DNA from: Microstegium vimineum
Taxonomy: Eukaryota > Streptophyta > Magnoliopsida > Poales > Poaceae
Assembly: GCA_022036555.1 (NCBI GenBank)
Contig: CM039133.1
Location: 9,641,894 to 9,705,893 of the forward strand
Direction: 5' to 3'
DNA length: 64,000 bases
Shown here one piece after another: positions 58,481-64,000 of this stretch. The translations under genes and the position numbers were made by a program. The notes under the pieces were generated by a model. That model was given only the letters and a program-made list of their open reading frames with translations. It was not told the DNA's origin and made no database searches. Within the stretch, counting starts at the first letter, position 1, and the number at the start of each line of letters is the position of its first letter.

Positions 58481-61400
58481 ATGGCGACTCGCGGCGACGG
58501 TAGCCAGTCCTACGGCTTCCCGATCTACTGCGCAGCCTGGCTCCCGCTCGCCCACGTCCTCAAGCCCGACCCTCCCGCCGCCGAGGCCGCGGACGCGGAC
58601 GCGGATGCCACCTCCCCGTCCTCTCCCCCGCCTCCGATGGTTGTGCTCGGGGGCGGTGGCGGCGAGGGCCGGAGCGGCGTGCCGAACAAGCTCGTGGTGG
58701 CGGCCCTCGCCGCCGGGGAAGAGGCCCTCTCCCCCGATACGGTGAGCGATCCGTCCTCCAGATTCCGCTCCGATCTAGGGTGATGCTGAGTGTCCCGTGC
58801 TGATTTGGCGTTCCGCGGTGGTGGGCAGGTGCTTGAGGTCAACACACAGGAGGAGGTGCCGTACAGAATGGCCGTCCACCCGCGTGGCGGCGGCGTGTTC
58901 TGCGCCTTCCCCAACGGCTGCAGGTATGCACCCTCGTCCCCTACAATCATATCCCCTGGGGGCTGGATTTGTAGCCTGCATTGCGTTTGCTCCTGTAGCC
59001 TGGCTAATGTATTGGTTGGTTCTGAATTCTGATATGCACAAATGATCCGAATTCTATACATTTGTCCCCTTCATTCATTGTTTAGTCTAGATAATGGCCG
59101 AATGCGGGATATTCAATTATAGATTACTCCATCCGGGAAAATAACATCTAATGTTGAATCTTGTTAGTAACAAGTGGCATGCCTTGAAGTGAAGATATTT
59201 GTGAATTGCCTTGTATATAGCCTAAGCCCTGCTATTCAAGAAGATAGCTTATCTACTGTTGAATCTTGCTAGTAAGAGGTGGTATTTTAGGCATGCTTGA
59301 TTATTCCTGTTTCCTTTGTAGTTAAATCCCTTACCATCTGATTTTTGTTGTCTAACATGGAGCATACTTGGGCTTTCTTAGTTGTTATTAGTATAGACGT
59401 TGTGGTTCAGAAAGTCAGCTACTAAATATACCTTATATGCTTTGCCATCATCTTATATTGTACAAAAGAGAATGCTGTCTTGTTTTGTATTCCTGTGAAC
59501 AATAAATAATTAAACTTGGCTGAAAATTTTGCTTTTCATGATTTTAACTACGGAAACACTCATGTAGGTTGTATCGATGGGAGTCACAGGAAGGAGAGGG
59601 ACAACAGAACCTGTCTTTGGAGCCAGACCATGAAGCTTTATCGGAACTGAATGATGTTGGTTTGCAGTTGGCCGTATCCTTCAGTGGAGAAGGTTCAATA
59701 CTTGCCATTGGTGGTGAGGTAAGTAAATATGATGTACTTTTTTCATTGCAACTCTTTTACTTTTTTGTAACTCTTGTTGGTATGTTTAGTATTTAGCTTA
59801 TTTTCCTTTCCTATTTGATTTTTTTCTGAAGGGGAAACTATAGGCATTTCCACTTCGAGTACCTAGTTTGGAATGCATTTTAAGTTTCTAGCTTTCAACT
59901 TTATGTGTTCTTCTGAGTCTGAAATCATAAATGGAAAAATGCCTTAGAAAGCCATGTTAGCTTTGTAGTTTCTAGGTGTACTAAAAATAATATCCTTTAT
60001 GGCATCATGCAGAACAAATGTATATTACAGACTATGGCCATCATAAACAACATTTTTTTAGTACTGACTAATGAGCTAAAAAAATAGCTCATTTTGTCAA
60101 CTTAATAATCATTTGGTACAATAGTATTATGGGGGACTCTGGTAGTGAGTTGACGTATCTGAAGAGGTGAGTTTCATGGTCAACATGGTACAGAAATCTT
60201 TGCCTAGAAAGTACAACCAGTGCCATTTTTAATGAAATCGTTTCACCTTATGTCTTTACCTACCGTATGGGGATACCGAATAATATTAAGTAGTTCTTGA
60301 GATGCATTTTTTATACATGTTTATGTCTTCACCTTAGTTTGTCGTTAAAAGCAACGATACACCTATCAGTTTTGATAAATTTTATCCTTTGTTGACTTTT
60401 TAATAGTCGTGTCTTTGAGCGCGGACATTTAATCTTGCTTTTATACATTATAACAAGGCAAATCTGGTTTGCCTCCATTTAAGTTGGTAACTTTTCAGTA
60501 TGGTCTTGCATTTGCACTTTGAAGTTTTTGTCATGGTTTATATGTGGTTTTCTTGTTTCTCTTGGAGCTTCTGTTATGGCACTGAGATCTTATGGTTATT
60601 TTGTTTCTTTATATTCTTTTGTAGGATGGGCATTTAAGAGTCTTCAAGTGGCCTGCCATGGCGTCTGTTCTCACAGAAACTGATACTAAAACATCGATTA
60701 AAGATCTTACCATGAGGTAAATAAATGACACCATTAAACATTTAAACTCTCTTCCCACTTGAATATTGGTTGTGCGATACTGACGGGTTCCTCTGCTTTG
60801 GTCCATGCTTTCAGTTCCGACGAGAAGTTTCTTGCTGTGAATAGGAGCAGTGGACCATGTAGAGTGTGGGATTTGCAGTCATCTGAAGTTGTAGCTAGTC
60901 TGCCAAGAGAAGCAGTAAGTTCCTTTCTTGGACAAGATGCATTAATTCAATGATTTTCAAGAGAGTTTTGATCTGTGCATTTCCAGGGGGAAATATTTGG
61001 ATTCTGCAGATTCTCTCATATGACTGACAACAGTCATGTCCTATTTATAACAGCGATGCAAGGTGACATTAAGATTGAAGTTGACCTAGTTACAAATTGA
61101 ATTAGGCAACAAGCTTAAGGTCTGACAATACCTGAATAATATTGCTTTTTAGGTGATTATGGAAAAATGTTATCCTGGAATACTACATCATGGACAAGAA
61201 TCGGATCAAAGAAAATAACTCGTGAGGCAATTTCAGCTTTTGCTGTGTCACCCAACAGTGCTCTTCTTGGAATGTGAGATTGGAAAAATATCCTGGATTT
61301 TATTATTAATCATCTTGTAGAGATAACATGGCTTATTTTTTTGAAAATTGTATTTGTCTGCCTTAGTGGAACAATTGAAGGAAGCATCATCATACTCAGC

Positions 61401-61823
61401 TCAAAAGACATGCGGACACTTGTAACAGTTAAAAAGGCTCATCTTGGTATTGTTACTACACTGGCCTTCTCCTTGGATTCAAGGTTAGTATCTTTAAGTT
61501 CGAGTTGATGAATCTTAAGGAAAGAAAATGCAATTTCTCAATGTAGTTGTTTTACATCATTTCAGAACATTGCTGTCAACTTCCTTTGACTCTTCTGCAA
61601 GGGTGACATCTGTTGGGTCCCCGAAGAGTAATGGTATGTAGCATCTTTAATTCACAGATTTGTTTTTTTCCAGCCATTCCTTGCAAGCCCTATACTAAAA
61701 ATGGATGATTGTGTCCTGACAGGAACAAGCATATGGCCTGTGCTACTAGTTATTATTCTTGCAATTTTGGTGTACTACTGTATGCAGCACAAAGAAGACA
61801 TTCTGGCAATGTTGCCGCGTTGA
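58481..61823 (+). CDS. SEC12-like protein, Sar1 guanine-nucleotide exchange factor at the ER
   Basis: Starts COPII coat assembly by loading GTP on Sar1 at the ER membrane. Exons: 58481-58741, 58829-58923, 59568-59718, 60625-60716, 60815-60914, 60987-61062, 61153-61273, 61367-61483, 61566-61633, 61723-61823; total 1,182 nt, 393 aa, all phases consistent. Residues 10-20 (SYGFPIYCAAW) and the Gly-rich loop GGGGGEGRSGVPN (about 57-69) are typical of plant SEC12-like 2 proteins. WD40-type blades follow (PYRMAVHPRGGGVFCAFPNG, LAIGGEDGHLRVFKWP, CRVWDLQSSEVVASL, KKAHLGIVTTLAFSLDSR). A single C-terminal membrane segment (PVLLVIILAILVYYC, about 366-380) leaves the WD40 domain in the cytosol and a short tail in the lumen. 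The large intron 59719-60624 holds no gene. It is intact. Confidence 0.92.
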
Positions 61824-63560
61824 GATAGATTTCTGTTCAGCCCTGACTGTTCTACTTCACTGGACATATTAGTAGTATTGCTTCAGAGATTGAACAAGTT
61901 TTGGACTTCGATCAACTTCATTATTTTCCAAGGACAACAATACATCAAAAGGCATTGAACCCTGTCATATCTGTAGTAAAAAGGGTCAAGTTGTCAAAGT
62001 TTTGTAAGTTGATGGCCGCAAGTGATAGTCATCTGTAACAATGTTTATCCATGCCGCACTTATGAATTGCAAGGCGATTGTCTCAAGAGTCCAATATAGA
62101 GTGTTCAGAAATAATCTATTTTGTATGTGAAAATAATTCAGTATGTATGCGTATTCAATCTGTACAAAAAGTATTTAAAAACGCACATTGCTTCTTGGTG
62201 CTTCTATAAATGTGATGACCAATCGTTTGTTTGGATGACAAAAGGGTGTTGTGAGTTGTGACACTGCTCTCTGCACCTCTCTGTGTTGGAATTAAGGAGC
62301 AGTTTGTGTCGGTTTCTTGTTCTATGATATGTTTGGTGAACTCAAAGGTGTGCCCATCAGTGCAGTGCACTACGCTCAAACGATACTTCAGAATTATCTT
62401 CTGATGCAGTGGCATCAAAAGGTTGCTTCAGGAACGGACATCCCAAAAGGGTCACGATGAACATAAAAGAATCGTGAGCGGTACACCTAAAACTTTTTTG
62501 CAAGAAAAAATAGTCACTTCTGCACCCCGATGCCAAAAGGTGAAGGTGATTGCTATATGTTTCTTGCTTCATCTCAGAAGGCAGAAGCTTCACCCATAGC
62601 CATAGCCAGCAGCAGAGGCACACTGCAGCATTCAACCTCTCATTTGATGACCAACAACGACCTGCAACAACCGTCCGTTCCAAATAATTGATGCACACTG
62701 CCTTGAGAGGCGACTGGGCAGAACTGCCTACCCTGCCTACTTTAACCTCGCTCACACCAGTAGCATTGCAAACGGAAGCATCATTCTTAATGAGGTGTTA
62801 GTGGCCTGACAGAGACTTGGCAGGGCAGGTGAGATGGCCTGTCAGATGGAACTTTGTCCAGAATCCTGAGCTGGGCAGGCAAATTTATCTTAACAAGGCC
62901 TCTAGATGCAATGCAAATATGCAATTGCTTGCTTGGGTTCACTTTGGTCATAGCCTGATAGGTTTGGGACTTGGGACAACATCCATTTCATTTTGGATTG
63001 GGATAGGAACAGATCAAATTCCTTCCCTAGTTGGCATGATCCACAACAAGTTATTCAGCTCCCTTAAAGTTCATCTGGCCAATGATGTCTGAACAATCTG
63101 CACCTGAATCTGTATAAAATTGAGACTGATGTTTGGTACTTATCCCTGCAGCATAGACATACTCCTCCTACAAGACATAAAGTTCATGGTGGGTCATGAT
63201 GGATACAGAGAAACTAGAGATCAGTGGCCCAATTTTGAGCAACATATTTCTCCAGTTCCCAGAATCTTTCAGAAATTCTGAACCCAGAACGAACAGGAGT
63301 GATCTTTTATATCTTTATTTACACGTATGTGTACTTTGATTTCGCACACAAAAAACATCTTTTGTCAGGAATTTTTATTTACAATTTCTGACGCTCCGCA
63401 GTATATGCACAAACTCACAAGTTATTTACGTACTTGGGATTATACGTACACGAAATTTGGAAAGATGACATTTTTACCTTCCCAAAATGTGGCACACAAA
63501 ACATTGCAAACCCAACACAACCTTCACCCCTCCAAGCTCCAAACTCCCAAGCTGCAACTT
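61824..63560. other. Intergenic DNA between the SEC12-like gene and the right-edge gene
   Basis: The first few hundred bases are the likely 3' UTR of the SEC12-like gene. Frames of 80-130 codons occur at 62155-62755 (minus) and 62817-63092 (plus), but neither has recognisable domains, so I do not call them. The part just left of 63560 would be the 3' UTR of the minus-strand gene. Confidence 0.5.
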
Positions 63561-63998
63561 TTATCCAATCACCTCATCGTCGTCGGCATCAACCAGTTCA
63601 CTACGACTGTGGACCGACATCTCGTCGGCGGTGCTGACGTCAGGAGCCGATGGCCCCCCAGACCTTGGCGGCAAGCGCTGGCAGCTCCGGGCACTAAACG
63701 ACACCGACCGCTCTACCGGCCCGAGTCCGGCCATCTCCAGCGCCGCGTCCGACAACTTGAGAAGCCGCCTGATCTTGCCGAGCCCCATCATGTCCTCCTC
63801 GCGGCCACTGCTCGACGCCGGCGCGGCCCGTAACGAGACGTCCGGCATCGCACGCCGCGGTAGCGCCACCATGGACGCGGCCCTTCTGACGGCAGCGCGG
63901 TCCGGCACGCCGCCGTCGCGCGCGGCCTCCTCCTCTGTCTGAACGCCACCGACAAGATCCAGATTCCTCTCCTGCCGGCGTCCCGACGACGTGGCCGC
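63561..63998 (-). CDS. 3' end of an unrecognised gene, cut by the window edge
   Basis: One minus-strand frame is open from the window end (about 63998) to TAA at 63561-63563, about 145 codons. It is GC-rich with strong third-position G/C, typical of grass first or single exons. It contains MMGLGKIRRLLKLSDAALEM, a Ser/Arg-rich stretch (ERSVSFSARSCQRLPPR) and an acidic end (ELVDADDDEVIG). The segment around LLKLSDAALEMAGLG looks like an ordered helix pair, the rest disordered. I do not recognise the family. The plus strand is also open over the same DNA, so the strand choice rests on the more protein-like composition. Confidence 0.45.
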   Translation of the reverse strand, partial: AATSSGRRQERNLDLVGGVQTEEEAARDGGVPDRAAVRRAASMVALPRRAMPDVSLRAAPASSSGREEDMMGLGKIRRLLKLSDAALEMAGLGPVERSVSFSARSCQRLPPRSGGPSAPDVSTADEMSVHSRSELVDADDDEVIG

Positions 63999-64000
63999 CG

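Noticed and set aside
58481..61823. Phosphate-transporter traffic facilitator PHF1 instead of SEC12
   Set aside because: Both are SEC12 relatives, but the YGFPIY start, the Gly-rich GGGGGEGRSGVPN loop and the PYRMAVHP motif fit the SEC12-like 2 type better. A tree would settle it.
62155..62755. Minus-strand frames MSEVKVGRVGSSAQSP.. and MMPLHQKIILKYRL..
   Set aside because: No domains, no splice-consistent neighbours, and Cys/Trp-rich atypical composition; treated as chance frames.

Overview
This is nuclear DNA from a grass, most likely an andropogonoid such as Sorghum or a close relative. The evidence is a cluster of Gln/Ala/Leu-rich, lysine-free alpha-prolamin (zein/kafirin/coixin-type) seed-storage genes, several cereal-type LTR retrotransposons, and flanking plant housekeeping genes with ordinary introns.

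Layout. (1) 1-12465: an older, broken part of the prolamin cluster. The spacer of an upstream copy (1-5930) is interrupted by a 3.5-kb solo LTR (423-3913, TSD gtaac). A second solo LTR (5931-10585, TSD tccac) sits between the TATA box and the ATG of prolamin copy 1, which also has a nonsense codon. (2) 12466-36248: a Ty3/Gypsy chromovirus (chromodomain at the integrase C-terminus) on the + strand, truncated in its 3' LTR. It is itself interrupted twice: by a young minus-strand Tat-lineage Gypsy element (15727-29045, with three LTR copies and an extra plus-strand plant-mobile-domain gene), and by a Copia-like solo LTR (30481-31722, TSD gcttc). (3) 36249-49852: four head-to-tail 3.39-kb units, nearly identical, each with one alpha-prolamin gene (copies 2-5) and its own prolamin box, ACGT motif and TATA box. 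Copies 2, 3 and 5 are intact (234 aa); copy 4 has a 1-bp deletion. (4) 50226-54367: organellar seryl-tRNA synthetase, minus strand, ten exons, with two apparent 1-nt deletions. (5) 54368-58480: intergenic DNA with a Stowaway-like MITE and a MULE-type element (9-bp TSD). (6) 58481-61823: an intact ten-exon SEC12-like Sar1 exchange-factor gene. (7) 61824-64000: intergenic DNA and the 3' end of an unrecognised minus-strand gene.

How it fits together: the prolamin genes would be co-expressed in endosperm through the shared promoter module. The cluster has grown by recent tandem amplification on its right side and decayed by transposon insertion on its left. The two most unusual signals are in the transposons. 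The Tat element carries roughly 65-70 copies of the 7-mer ATCGGCA/TGCCGAT on both strands, in coding and non-coding parts and in all codon phases. The chromovirus has an ORF upstream of gag whose N-terminus closely resembles the histone H3 tail.

All family assignments rest on motif reading by eye; no database search was run. Splice sites were placed by GT/AG rule and phase consistency.
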